Below, in pieces: positions 27,747-40,758 of a DNA stretch of 64,000 nucleotides (the first letter of the stretch is position 1; each line of letters opens with the position of its first letter). The translations under genes were made by a program, and so were the position numbers. The DNA is from Polyodon spathula (taxonomy: Eukaryota; Chordata; Actinopteri; Acipenseriformes; Polyodontidae), in assembly GCF_017654505.1 (NCBI RefSeq), contig NC_054534.1:25673189-25737188 (forward strand), given 5' to 3'. The notes beneath the pieces are model-generated. The model was not told where the DNA came from. It searched no databases and saw only the letters and a program-made list of their open reading frames with translations.

Positions 27747-27877
27747 ACTATACATTGGAGGCTGTGTGGGCCAGCGATTTGATTGGCTCCTGTAATGCTG
27801 AAATGTCCATGTTGCACGATTAGCATTACAAGAGCCAATCAAATCGTTGGACCACACATCCTCCAATGTATACTATA
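27747..27877. repeat. Long near-perfect hairpin
   Basis: Arms of about 53 bases (TACATTGGAGGCTGTGTGGG ... and its mirror CCACACATCCTCCAATGTA) around a loop of about 22 bases. The core ATTTGATTGGCTC is mirrored by GAGCCAATCAAAT. It looks like a foldback MITE, inserted 14 bases upstream of the hydrolase acceptor. Confidence 0.8.
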
Positions 27878-28993
27878 GTACTCTACACAAAGCGGGCGGA
27901 GTTCATTTGCATACAAACTCCAGATTTAGCTGGACAGTTAAATATTTAGCTAAATGTTAAATCTTGTAACTAGATTTCTAAATTATATCTGAATGTACAC
28001 ATTTAAAAAATGCTTTATTTATTTTCACATTTATAAATCTGGTGAAAAAAATACAAGATACAAGATTTAAGTTAAATCTGGGAAAAAATACAAGATTTAA
28101 GCTAAATCTGGAAAAAAAAGACATGTTAAAATATTAACCTGCTTTTTTTTTTACACATGGCACCTCATAAATATAGAATAGCTTTTTCTCCATGTAGGTA
28201 CTGTTTAAATCTACTTATTTGACTACAACTCTTCTTGAAGGTTATACCTCCTGGTGGTTTGGGCTGGTACTGCACCCCTGCCAAACTGGGCGCACTGTTA
28301 TTATATGGTGTTTTTCATTATTATTGGTGTGATTTATTTGTTGAGTTGAGTTCTGTTTGTTTGTTTGGTTTATTTGATTGGTTTGTATTGTATTAGAATC
28401 AGACTTGGTTTTGTTCACTATTCTGTGTTATTTGAGTTGATTTCTTTTGCACTGTTTTTTTTTTTTTTTTGGATTAAGCAGAGCTGTGTCTCCAGCCACC
28501 CACCCCTCCTGGTACAGCTGTGACTGAAATAAAACCAAGATTGACCTGTATTTTTAAAAAAACCTGTGTCTTGGGCATTCGTTGAAAGCTTATTGTGATA
28601 ACTTACCTGATTTCTAAAAGAGTCTGTGATATTATATGTAATGTACATATAGAAACTTTTTCCTGGGCTACAAACCTTTCCCAGTTTTTAATTTCTATTG
28701 CCCTTGCTTGATTGGCGAGGTGTCTTTATAGCGAATGTTCCACGCTGGTATCACGTAATGACTTGTACAACTAAATAATACATGGTTTTAAGGTTCTGAT
28801 TTGACAATTGATTATAAAAACTTGTATCTGCAATTCTGTAAGTAGTGTGTTGTTTAGAGTGCTAATGTTGTTTTTTTTTTAATTGATGGGGGTATATTTT
28901 ACACAGTGACTGCAGTTATTTGAATGCATTAAAATGCTCTTAGTGGAGGCATGTATGAAATCAGCTGAATAAAATAAATTTTCTTTAGGTGGT
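27878..28993. other. Intergenic with small tandem duplication
   Basis: Near 28040-28110 the string ACAAGATTTAAG-TTAAATCTGG occurs twice in tandem. Otherwise AT-rich, no gene. Confidence 0.5.
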
Positions 28994-29610
28994 TGTTGCA
29001 GGAAATGACATTGCAGTGACGTCAGGCCAGAAGGAGGAACAAGACACAGACAGGCAGGTACTGCAGTTCAAAGGCGCCGCTCGCCGTTTATTAAACAACA
29101 AAAATAAAATATTTAAACAAAAATAAACACTTGTTCACAGAGCACAAATAAAATATTTAAACAAAATCACAAACACAAACAATAACAAATATAGGTCAGG
29201 CTGGGCGATCTTCACTGTTCCTATACTGTTTTAAATGACTATCGCTCTCCGCTCTCCTATACTATCTCTCTGTACACCCACCCTGAGCAGGGAAAACTGC
29301 AGGGTTTAAATACGGTGGCCGAGGGGTTTAACTAGTTTGTAATTATTCTATTACCCCTCGGTCACAATCTGCACAGGTTTATTAATTGTGTGACTGCCGG
29401 TTAGTTTAACAACGCACTGAGCCGACAGCCACACATTACCACAAGGTTTTTAAACAACAGATAGAAAAACAACAAAATACACTTTCAAAACAAAACACAG
29501 CGACATTTATATATTAATAATAAATAAACAAACACAAAACACAGTACAGGGGCAGAGGGGGAAACCCTGTTCTAAAATAAATACTGAACAGGGCTGCTCT
29601 CCCTGTTACA
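28994..29610 (-). mobile_element. Solo LTR, minus orientation, GTGGT target duplication
   Basis: On the minus strand it starts TGTAACAGGGAGAGC and ends TCATTTCCTGCAACA. It aligns along its length with the LTRs of the element at 47037-49702: the TTTAGAACAGGG block, the TATA-region (TATTTAAACCCTGCAG), the AATAAACGGCG block and the CCTTCTGG...TGCCATTTCCTGCCA end. Identical 5-mers GTGGT flank it (28989-28993 and 29611-29615). It is a solo LTR left by LTR-LTR recombination. Confidence 0.85.
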
Positions 29611-29789
29611 GTGGTATACCTTTTTTGTGATTTGTGCCTCACCTGTCAAAAGAGACATGCAAATGCAAAATGAGGAAGTGCAGCAATACTTGGAAATGGG
29701 GATTACTGAACTGCGACCGCTGTGTGTTGTAATGTTACGAGGTGTTGTCAAACAAAAGTTTGAAGCAAGCTAATCTTCGGCGCCACTTA

Positions 29790-30190
29790 TACCCCATTCA
29801 CACTTGTGGTTTAGGCTTGCCCAGGGCTGCCTTATCTCATGTGTGAACGCTCGAAAAATGAAAAGGCGAAATTTAGATCAGCTTTTTGATGCGGCCTAAA
29901 GTACCAATGCCGCCTCAGGGCCGGCCTATCTGCATGTGTGAACCCAACGCAGGCCCTGGGCCGGCCTTAACGCATCAGTGCAGTGACGTAGCTCAAACCA
30001 CTCCCCTACTAGGTCGAGTGCAGTAGATCAAAACAATATCGGTTTTAAGGGGTAGCACCTGGGACGATGCAAAAATGAACCCTTAGCGGTCAATTTATTC
30101 AGCGTTTGTCAGGCGCGTCAGGTCCAATTGATTTTCACATGCGCTGTTTTATATATAGAGTAAAATCAATTGGACCTGACGCGCCAGAGT
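29790..30190. repeat. GC-rich inverted-repeat sequence, possible DNA-transposon debris
   Basis: Contains repeated GTGTGAAC and GGGCCGGCC strings (about 29830-29980), typical of non-autonomous Harbinger/hAT termini. It also holds a perfect 24-base inverted repeat: 30112-30135 mirrored by 30162-30185, with a 26-base AT-rich loop. Element borders not resolved. Confidence 0.45.
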
Positions 30191-30457
30191 AAAACAGGTT
30201 TAAAATGTATTGAATCGCAAAAGGACAGTCCTGCATCTCCAGCCAAGCCTCACCCCTTGTTCGCTGCATTTTTGACGTAGATACTCTCCCCATCATTTGT
30301 TTCATTACCAAACTCTTCAATAATGCGATCCAAGTCATTTTTTTTTATCACTATAACATCTCAAAAACCTCTGCAAATGCTCGTGATATTCTTTGAGCGC
30401 TGGATGCAGAAGCAGCTACCTCCTTTATGTCTGTGTTATCTCTGGTGAAAACCTGCA

Positions 30458-30630
30458 AGTTTGTCTGAGAACTCAGAAATACTGATCAGCAGGCCAGAAA
30501 TAAACCCACCACAGATAGTGGATTTTATGGAACCTACGGCAATTACCAGCCCGGAAAATAGCAATGGGGAATGCATTGAATACACCCATACTTTTGACGA
30601 TGATTATGCTGGGTCAGTCATGAATGGTAA
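30458..30630 (+). other. Possible exon or transposon coding fragment
   Basis: An open stretch coding SENSEILISRPEINPPQIVD and TFDDDYAGSVMN runs into a donor-like GGTAAGTA at about 30625-30632. Acidic and Asn/Ser-rich. No domain recognised. It may come from the accessory protein of a DNA transposon, given the debris next to it. Confidence 0.25.
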
Positions 30631-30683
30631 GTATTTCTTCATTGTACAGCTTTCATTAAAGCGATAAAACTTGCGCTCTCTCT

Positions 30684-30685
<2 letters not shown>

Positions 30686-30727
<42 letters not shown>
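30686..30727. repeat. (GT)n-(TA)n microsatellite
   Basis: About 16 GT units followed by five TA units. Confidence 0.95.
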
Positions 30728-31179
30728 CAGATTGTAGCTAAGATTGTAAATCTCAATCTTGATAAATAATGCATACAACATTGCATATTCAGTCACCATT
30801 AATATAATAATCTGTATTGTGACTATTGTAATGTACACGCTCTTGTTTGCTGCATTTACGCAAGATCCAACACGATCGCTTCTTTCCACAGTAACCGACT
30901 GCACTGTCAACACAAGCCTTTGTCGTATTTTATGCAATAAGTAAAGTACCAACAGTGTTGCAGAAAATAAGATTGCCATATTTACGTCTGCAAATTCCAC
31001 AGCTCAATCTCTTATGTTGACATCCAGGAATGCAGTGTTTATGTCACTGTTTACATTCCCGACAAGCACTTGCCGCAATTATCATTATCAATTATCGTTA
31101 TCAATTGCCGCACTATAGTGGAAAGCAAAATGAATAGACTTTCCTTGTACAGCGGCTGTGTGTCACTATGATAACAATA

Positions 31180-31253
31180 CATGGATGGTGGGCTGCGGGA
31201 ATTTTTGGGGGTTCAAAAGGGGGCCACACACCCAAAAAGGTTAGAACCCACTG
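31180..31253 (-). repeat. hAT-type terminal fragment
   Basis: On the minus strand it begins CAGTGGGTTCTAACC and continues TTTTTGGGTGTGTGGCCCCC, a fish hAT-like terminus. Only one end was seen. Confidence 0.45.
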
Positions 31254-31440
31254 GCCTTGAAACTACCTTACTCCCCCCAGGAAGAGCGTTTCTATTCATA
31301 TTGGGCATCCGGGCATCATTTTGCAGTGCAGACCACAAAGAGGAACTTTTACAGTAAAATCATTTTTAACAGAGGTATTTTTTTTTCTTGGACCAGCTTA
31401 ACTATCTCTTCAACCACGCCCATTCTAAGACATTGATACA

Positions 31441-31600
31441 TTAAGAACATAAGAAAATGTACAAACAAGAGGAGGCCATTCGGGCCATCTGTGCTTGTCC
31501 AGTGCCTGGTAGCTGATCGACCTCAAAGTTGGGTTTTAAAGGATCCAAGTGATTCAGCTGTTTTAACTATATCAACTCCTTTTAAGGGTTTAAAGATTTT
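31441..31600. repeat. Interspersed repeat fragment
   Basis: TTAAGAACATAAGAAAATGT followed by ACAAGAGGAGGCCATTCGGG and a text that continues about 100 bases. I associate this consensus with an abundant repeat of early-branching ray-finned fishes, possibly a LINE 3' part. Family not named with confidence. Confidence 0.4.
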
Positions 31601-34600
31601 AAATGCAATCACATGGGAGATTGCCCCGGGAGATCCACTAACCTCTCCTTGTACCTCGCTGCACCTGGAAGTCATTGGATACCTCCCATCCTGCTACTGT
31701 CCAGGCCCACATTTCCACAGCTTTGCGGGAGAGGTTATATACATAGTACCAGATATGAATTCTTACAAAAGTGCACATAAAAGGCCATTAGAAATGCACA
31801 GCAGGTACAGTATAATAGGTCAGACTATTAAAGTTGTAGTGTTAATTGTTAAAACAAAATGAATAGTGTGCAGCCCACACTTGGAATGACCATGTTTGAA
31901 TACACTTCCCAACCCTCTGCTGAAGCGTGGTCAGAAGTGTGTTTGAGAGCGTTTTCATAATGGGAGTGGAAATGGCATGACATGCAAAGCTGTCGATGAA
32001 TTTGACTGGGACGTGAAAACACAGAAAATATCTGCACTGGGCTATGGAGTTGCTTCTAAACCTCAACATTTAGTAACATACAGTGTAGCCAGTGATGCTG
32101 TCAATTTTACTGCAATTTTAAAACAAACTGTACAGTGAAGAACTGTAACAGCCTGGAATAATTTCAGTTTATGCTCAGTGGATACCATTTGTTTAAAAAA
32201 GGTTTTGTCAGCAGAACTGGGGGGGGGGGAGACGACAACACAACTTCATTATAATTATTAAATAAATGTTCTGGATATATCACTTCCAGACTTGAAACAG
32301 AAATACTTGTGCTAATTTTGCCTCAAAGAAAGAATCTGGCCCATTTATCATGTGCAAAGTTTTACATTGCAAATAACTGAGAATAAATATTTTGTGTAGG
32401 AGCACTCAATGAGACTAATAATTATAAATATCCAGTTTAGCCTAAAGGACAAAAATGCTTTCATATTCCACAGATTGAGAGTCAATCAACCAGTGATTTT
32501 TTTTCTTTTCTATGTTCAGCATGAAACCCGTAGTAAGCATATGGAGATCTCCGGTTGGCTGATTTTAGATTAGCAACACTCGTGTATCCCCGTGCAAGAA
32601 AAGAGCAGGTGGAAGCACTGCTAGAAACACCACAGCATTCAAGTAGACAGTGAGGGGATTGAGTCAGTCTTGCATATTTGTATTTGCTTATTCGTGGATT
32701 TGGGAAATGCAGACCCTTCCCTTTGCACTGAGAGGAACACTCCTTCCAGGATTAGTGGCTACAGCATTTAGCCAAAAACAGCCCGATGTCAGTGAGTATT
32801 GTCTTATATTGTATGCCTGTTTGGAAGCTGATAGGTATTTATTTTCTGTGCTGTCCCTTAAGGTAAGTGTAGTATTGATTTAGTGATGCTGACACTAGCC
32901 ACGTAGACTTGGCTTTACAAACTTGAGTGCTCATAAATTAACTGTTGATTCAGGTGGTATACTGTAAGTGTCATCAAAGATTGTTGCTTCTGTTAGTTTT
33001 GTTGTTTTATTCCAGTGGATGATTTTGATCCCCAGGACTTAAACTTGCCTAATACAGCTTGTGTATAGAGCATATCTTGAAAAGATATTAACTGCGATGG
33101 GAGAAATTACATTCAGTCAGACATTGTCAAAAAAAAGAATACATTTCTTAACAGCTTTATACATTACTGTCAGCCTCTTCACTCACTAAGGCTTTCACTA
33201 AAATGCATTTCCATGGAAACATTTTGATAAAAGTAAGCATAGACTGTTCTGGACTTTAATGAAAGAGCAAACAGTGTGGTACCTAACTGAAGTAGCAATC
33301 AGGCTTTCTAGTCAGCAGTTGTTCGTAACATTTTAAAACGGATGCGGGAAAACATTTTACAGTAAGACACTTACTGATTTGAACAGGAATATGTAAGGCA
33401 CTGAATGAATTCATTCCTAAACCGTGCAAAACATGCTTGTTCTGGAAACCAGAATTAAACCATTGATTTTCTTTCTACTGGCAAAGATGCATCAGTTCTA
33501 TTAAACTGTGAAATCATGTCTTGCGTGTACAGGATGTTTTAATGTGTTTTCTTGTGTGGATGTTTGTTTTTATGAAAGCTAGCCACTGGTTATAAGCATA
33601 ATCATTTGCGAGCGCACGTGGAGTGATGTGCCATCCATGTTAGGCAAACAACCTACTCGTTTTTTGTTTTGTTTTTTGTGCTTGTTTGTTTGTATTAAAT
33701 AAAGAAAAATAAATTATTTAACAAAGACACAAAGTCAAAGGAGGGGGTCCGTAGTCAAGCCAAAATGTAGGTATGCATGTATTTTATCCTTATATTTGTA
33801 AGCCAGGTAGTGCTGCCAGTGAAGATAGTCCTTGGACCCTTTTTAGAGATGTATGACAATTTTGTTTATGTAAACAGCCTGGCAGTGAGGGATTATCTAT
33901 TTTAATAAACTGTGAGCGTGCCCACGGAGGGGGCGTGAGACAGGGAGATAACAACAGATGGGTATCTCATACCTACTGTATCTAGTTGTTGCTAATTTGG
34001 AAATATTGTGAGCCAAAGCTATGTATCTCACACAGTGGCTGTAAGAACAGACCAAAGAACTGGAGCGCATCTCATTGGAAGTTGTTGTTGAGTACAGCGC
34101 TCAGCCCATATTTGAGTGGTTTTAGCACGTCATTATGAGCAGTATGTTTTATAGGTGCACAAAGTGATTTAAGCTTGAATTATACACAGTGGGGTTTATT
34201 CAGTTGATCTTAACAGTGGCAGATCTACAGTAAATACTGTACAGTACTGCCTTTAAATCATTAAAAGAAGGAAACTTTGACTACCATTTCTAATAATGTG
34301 TGCATTCTGCCTTCATTTATAGTAATTGAATAGACCCTGACTGGAGATGGCAAGTTGTTTTTTTCTGTGTGGCTAAAAAGGTCTAGTGGAAGACAAGAAA
34401 CAACCAACAAAACAACAGACTGGTCTTAGGCTTATACAGTGTATGATTTGACAGGATTTCAGTGATGAAAAAACAAGACGTGTGAACTTCATGTTTTGTT
34501 TTGGCACTGGAAGTCTTTTAAAGAAACTTCCCGTCACCTTTTCAGTTGTTTCAAGTGTCAAAAGATTACTTTCCAACCAATTAATTGAGCCATTCCTTTA

Positions 34601-35508
34601 TTTGTGGGGCATAGACCTATGCAAGTTGATGCGGTTTTTATTTTATTTTTATTATTACTAAGCAAGTGCACACACGTACAGAGAGTCCTCATAATAGGGT
34701 AATAATCAATTCACAGGCAGATCTGCCCAAAACTAAGTTGGCCTAACTGCTGTCAGACGTAAGTGAAATCGGACGAAAGTCTCCTGGTACCTAGAGTGTG
34801 TAAAATCTGATGAAATCCAACTCGGGCCACAGTGACATCAGAGGTTCTTCATTAACCTGTACTATGCTGTGGGTCCCCACAAAGACAGAGAGGAAATTAA
34901 AAGTGAAACTGTGGAAGTGTTGTGTTGCACTGCGTACTATTATGACTGTTGTACTATTAATATATGTTGTGTAGACTAACGATGTATGACTTTAGAATTT
35001 CAAAATACTGTCAAATGTATCCTCGTCTTGGGCTGACCTAGGCATGAGACCTGGAATAATCGCACAGTACCTGAAAAGTTAAAAACAGGCTAGGTGTGTA
35101 TGACAAAAGTTTACTGCAAAAGCAAGGCATAGAGTGTGACAGACACAAGCAATGAACATATCGACGGCCGGACACAATCAGCACCTCATTATTTATTTAT
35201 TTATTTATTTAGAATATCAATTAATTGACTGTTGGAATAAAAATAAAGCAGTGTGAGCTTAATTTGAAAAACAAAACAAACAAAACTAATGAAATTGGGC
35301 TTCATGCTTTCTATAGAGGCCTGGAAGGCATATGGGCTTCTGGTCTCTTTAATGTTCTCAATAATAGAGCAGTCATGGCCTATGTTTTTACATGGGAGTG
35401 TATAATACATGTATGATTAGTATTATTGCCAACCAATCATTATTGTGTGATTATGTGATGCTATATCATGGATTGTCTGACCAAGATTGAAAGCGTTCTG
35501 TTGACGGG
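31601..35508. other. Intergenic, no gene recognised
   Basis: AT-rich sequence. A poly-G run lies near 32220 and a short ATTT run near 35190. A short open stretch with a donor-like end at 32707-32791 is too weak to call. Confidence 0.5.
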
Positions 35509-36124
35509 TGTGGTAGAAGTTTTTCACTCAACTTCTGAAAGAGACTCAGTGAGACAAACAAGGTCGAATCGAACAAAGTTTATTACTCAAGGCTTGCAAA
35601 CCTGAGAACACACTCAAGACACGCAGGTGTTAGGAAACCGAGCAATGTTCTGACTTTGCAGAGTCAGTAAGCATAATATATAACTTGTAACTTGCAGTCT
35701 ATATTACAATCACAGAATCTTAACTCAATATTCGTGGATAGCAACAGCTTGGAAGATTAAGATGAGACCAGTCATATGCAACAATAACAACTTATCTAAA
35801 TTGCAAACATCCTAAAATTATACCAATTCTGACTAAGCCAGTGACATTTCTGTGAACTGTCACGGATGCAGCTTGTGGTTGCTAAATAAAGAGAACTTCA
35901 GAGAACTTCTTCTTTCGAGCTGGTAGTCAGTATCTTACCATCCCTTATATGGGCCGCTTACCCTGCAGCAAGAAAGAGGAAGTATGTACAACAACAACTA
36001 CTGGTACATAATACATTATTATTATATTATACCTAAATTTTATAACCTGTAATAGCATTTAAACCTGAGCATGGAAACCCTAAACAATCTTTAGCAGTAG
36101 CACCATTGTAATTTTCCCACCACA
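35509..36124 (-). mobile_element. Probable solo LTR, minus orientation
   Basis: On the minus strand: start TGTGGTGGGAAAAT, TATA-like CATATAAGGG near 35950, AATAAA at 35579-35584, and end CTTCTACCACA. The TG...CA ends and the promoter and poly(A) order fit an LTR of about 616 bases. Flanking bases do not form a target duplication, so the outer border at 36124 is uncertain. Confidence 0.45.
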
Positions 36125-37216
36125 TGGGCGAACAATGTTTATTTAACATTAACCTTTCGTTGTGCAAAATGAACACGGAAAAACTAATTTTATTCTAAAT
36201 ACTTTGAACACCTGAAAATGATTAAAAAAGAAGTATAATGGCCTGCATCAAATATACACATAACTTTTTACAGTCAGTACTTTATTGATTGGCAATCAAA
36301 AAAGTCTTTGCAAGATAACTGTCAAATCTGTGCACCAAACATCCGTTTCATACTGTGCTGCTTTTTGTGCCCATGCATATTTCTCTGCAGAGTGTATCTT
36401 TCTCAGCAGTGGTTGAAGTAGCTCAAAAAGTATTTGCAATTTGTGTGCCTGAAGTTGTGCTGCACGAACAGGATTCCTTTCATAGACTCAACAGTCAAGT
36501 TGTTCTTTCCCTTTGTCCACTGGCTTTGCATCATTGAAAAAACTCACTCTACATTTGCATTGAGAGGGAACAGCAAATAACTGTGCAATACAGTATGTAA
36601 CAGTGCTGAATGACATTCAATGTTTTTGGACCTTTGAAATATTTGGCCTATTTTTGGAGTGCTAGCAAGTTCTTGAACTCTTCATCACGCTTCATCTTCA
36701 TCAACCTTCCACACATTTCTTGATGTTTCTTGCAAGATTGCAAAACACTTACCTAAACAACAAGAAAACATTTTAAATTTGGAACTCACTGTAGCTCGGT
36801 ATTGTTTACGTTATCGTCTGTGCCCTGCTGCAGTTTGATGTTCAAGCACTATGTATTTTAAGTGATGGAAACTGAAACTTTCAAAGTATTGTTAAATCCA
36901 GTTGTCTTAAATACCAATACAGTACTGGTAGCATTTTAATAGCAAACTGTACTTATCTTATGAACCGGTATTTAAACGTCAGTGTTTCCAGAAATATATT
37001 TTAAGGGGAATTCTCATACCTCCCATTAAAATCTACATTATGCCACACTCACTTTAGCGTTCAGGGATAATAAAGAGCACATTCTAACATGAAAATTGGA
37101 AGGTCTCATATATCCGCTGGTAAAAGTGCAGGTGGTCAACACAATACATACCGGTAGTGATTTTGTTATGCAAATCTCTTTGATTTATTTGTGCAGGGCA
37201 ACTGAATGAACTAATT

Positions 37217-37272
37217 CCTGTTTATTTATTTATTTAGCAGCCACCTTTGTCCAAGGCGACTTGCAAGTGTTA
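37217..37272 (-). repeat. SINE/L2-type tail fragment
   Basis: TTATTTAGCAGCCACCTTTG followed by TCCAAGGCGACTTGCAAGTG matches the tail of the SINE at 2531-2754 in the same orientation. Confidence 0.6.
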
Positions 37273-39702
37273 CATGGCAATACAAGGTTAAAGAATATGT
37301 ATATAATATATAAGCCTATACACTGTGTTTTTTTTCCTAGTGATGCCCAAAAAACAGAAAGATCAAAAAAAAACATGAAGTCACATCATTTTTTAATTAG
37401 TTACATGTTTTGACGCATTCATGTTTGGCTCGTTTAACAGGTGTGTTATATTATAGTTGAACCAAACAAGTGTTTTATGTTTGTTGTTATTAGGTGGCTG
37501 TGATGCAAATTTATTAAAGGCATACAAAAAAGAAGGGCTGTTTTATCCTGTTTCATTTTAGTATATTTTATATTGCACAGTGCATTTACTTCAAGCAAAA
37601 CTAAAGTATTGCAGAGCACGCTATAACGCAATAAACCAGAAGAGGCTTTTTTTTGCTGATCACGAAATATGCACTCCCGTCAGTCTATGAATGAGCTGCT
37701 GTAGTTCCTCCATTTAAATACGTTCAATCAAGCTCTTATCCGAATGTGATTCTGCTCTGAAACAAGATCGAGTTAGGATAGGATTTTGGGCTCAAGCTGA
37801 GCTCAGGATCAACCCTGATTCTTTTCGTACAACCCAGTACGTCACAGGAGCAAGATCAAATCTGGGATCCAGTACAACCGGCCCCAGTGAACAATACAGT
37901 TGTCTGCGCAGGCGCGGCGCTATCAGGTTAGGTTAGGGTAAAAAGAGGGCATGTCCAGGAAAAAACGGACATATGGTAACCCTAAGTAATGAAATGAGAA
38001 ACTATTATTTTATTTATAAATATTTATTTTGAGAACATAAATTGAGAGTAGTGTCCATTATTGTTTATAAAGACCCTGAGAATAAACGTGTATTATGTCA
38101 TTGCAATCACTGGGGTGAAAGTGTTTTGTAATATCAATATTTGTCAACAAAACTTTCAGGAAATATTGTAAAGTCCCTCGGGTCATAGAATAACATGTTT
38201 TTATACATGTATCTCTAAGCAGAATACATAATTAAAATGACTTAACATAAACAAAACAAACAAAAAAAAAATCTAACAAAAAATTAAATATTGTGTTTAC
38301 AAAAAGGTGAAAAGTTTATATGGTTTCTGAAGTACTTGTAATATTCCCCAGTGTTCTGAAAGAAAAGGACACCATTTGCAAGATGCTAAGATGTTTAGTG
38401 AATTTTTATAGGACGAGAGTAAACTAGAGCCAAAAAACGCCTGGTCGTGGGGGAGCACCCCACTGAAAAATGCTTTGTCCTGAAAGGGTTAAATAGCAGG
38501 ATCTCAAGTAGGCATACCAAAATCCTGGGATAGCTACCTCAAGATAGTGAAAACAGAACAGAGCAGATGACCAGCCTACCTACTATATGCTGTAATTGTT
38601 ATTAGAAAATTTAAGTAGACCAACAAAGTAGATTTCTAAGCAGTTCTTGAGTTTAAATGTTTTTGCTGGAGAGTGACGTCAAGTATGGCGTGACTCAAAC
38701 GAGTATAATAGCAAAATATTTGTAGGATTGTTTGAGAATGTATTGTCCTTCAAGCAGTGGGAAACTGTCTAGCAGACTTCATTTTTTTGTAATGCTGTAT
38801 AACAAAGTGTTTCAATACAAAGTTTACTGTAATGTTAAGCCCAAGGGAAACACTGGTTTAATTGCTTTTGACTTATTGAATAGCGCAATTGAAAACAGAG
38901 TTAAAACTATGATCTAGTAATGATTGCTTTCTGAAGAGACCATGTGGATAATCAATCTTACAAAATAGTCTTTAAATGAGAACATTTTAAATAAACTCAC
39001 CTTGGGAAAGTTGCAGAAATGTATATATTTGTGAGTCTAATCCAGCTTTATATTGCTTTTGTAATTACTTGGCAGAAAGTGTTGTAGCTGTCCTGATGGC
39101 TTTTATTCATTTACCTTGTGGGCATTCAAACTCAGTTTTACAATTGAATCCAAGCCTGATTCAATATAATTAAACAGCGTCCTGTACTGATTTGCCATGC
39201 AAACGCAAGCATTCCGCTACAAATTTGAATGTCGCTAGTGCTAGAAGGAGAAAGGAATTGCTACTGTGACCTTTTAAGTCGGTTGTTGTTTAAATGCACG
39301 CCACTTGACTTCTTCTTTGCTCTTCTGCATTTAAAAACAAAATGCAATGACAATTGACAAGGATGAACAACAAGATTCTTGAACTATGACTCAGTGTCAT
39401 GGACCGAGCTGTAGCTTCAGTCTTCAATTGTTATATTGCATTAACCATGATTTTTAAACTGATGTTACTGACATGATGAAAGAGGACTTGAAAAGCATTA
39501 GAGGGAGATCTGCACTTTACTTAAACATTTTTAGTCACTACATATTAATTAACCATTAAAGTATGAAACACTTTTTGTTGCTTGTGTTTAAAATCATTAT
39601 TAAACAAAAAACGTAGCTATTACAATAAAGCCTTACTCTTATACTCGTCCTTGATAGCTGAGGATCCAGTACATCCTAAAATTGTATATAAAAAAAAACA
39701 GA

Positions 39703-39733
39703 ATCTATCTATCTATCTATCTATCTATATATA

Positions 39734-39803
<70 letters not shown>

Positions 39804-39831
39804 CATACATACATACATACACACACACACA
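39703..39831. repeat. Four-part compound microsatellite
   Basis: (TCTA)n, then (TA)n, then (CATA)n, then (CA)n in one uninterrupted 129-base tract. Confidence 0.95.
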
Positions 39832-40521
39832 GTGTATAAAACATTGGTTACTAAAAGTCAGGGTCCCCAGAGTCTAAGGCTAAAATGTGCACATTTGTCG
39901 TAGTAATTGGCAACAACCTTCACACTCAGTTTACTAACTTTCGCAAGTTATTATAATAAATATCAACTTCAGTCGAGACTCCAGTCTCTCGAGGTAAACC
40001 TATTATTTTAAGAACATCCTTACAAAGCATTAACACAAGCATATTTGTGTCTGTCTTGCAGCTGACTGTGATTTCCCTCTGTGAAAATGCATGTCACATT
40101 AGTGCAGAGCTCGCTCGGGCACCAGCGAATGTACAGGGTGGGCGAAGCAGGCGTCTGGCGATTCTGCCCCTAGAGAGTGCTGCTCGGTGCTGCTCATGAA
40201 CTTTACAGTTTTTAACTGGTCGTATAATTGAATACTAAAAGCAGTGAAGCACAATCTTCCAGCGTTATTTAGAACAATAAATACTCCTATAAACATAAAT
40301 AAAAATCACAATACTCACACTTTGACGGTTTCTGTTTTATTTCCCTTTTAAAAAACGACCATTTCAGAACTCAAAGCGTTTTGAAACTGGTGAAAATGCA
40401 ATCAACACATTAGCTGAACATGCACATTTGTGTATAGTACTTGAAGACATACCACGTCCATTATTTTTTTGCAAGTTTACTCATCATGTGACTTCACTCC
40501 ATGTCTCTGCTGAAACTCAAC

Positions 40522-40758
40522 ATGGCGGCTGTACCAACGAAGAAAAAAAAAAAAAAAAGCAATGTTTCAGTAAGACAGAGCTAAAATAAATCTGATTATC
40601 TATATGAGGATGGTGGGACAGTATTCTTAAAGTTTTGCTGTAATTCGCGTGATCATGTACGAGTCAATACCATTAAATATTATAATGCCAGTCGTAAACA
40701 TAATAAGAAAACAAATAAGACGGCAACAATGGCAAAGCACTGCATTCTTCTATGCTGA
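40522..40758 (+). pseudogene. CGGBP1-like / hAT-derived zinc-finger relic
   Basis: ATG in good context (CAACATGG) starts MAAVPTKKK, then the frame meets TAA at 40582-40584 and stays open in the same frame to TGA at 40756-40758. The open part reads YEDGGTVFLKFCCNS, then DHVRVNTIKYYNASRKHNKK. This aligns with the EDGG...F-C-x2-C...H-V-R...H-x(5)-H BED-type finger of CGGBP1 (EDGGKLFCTSC), itself a domesticated hAT protein. The first finger Cys position is Leu here. One nonsense codon, the lost Cys and the absence of the C-terminal half mark it as a relic. Confidence 0.5.

Larger units (their letters stand above)
36125..40520. other. Intergenic with repeat fragments
   Basis: No gene recognised. 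Contains a SINE tail fragment (37217-37272) and a hAT-like terminus near 37930-37985 (minus: AGGGTTACCATATGTCCG). A compound microsatellite lies at 39703-39831. Confidence 0.5.

Noticed and set aside
32707..32791. Possible first exon with signal-like peptide MQTLPFALRGTLLPG and donor GTGAGT
   Set aside because: No partner exon or protein match; a chance ATG plus GT is likely.
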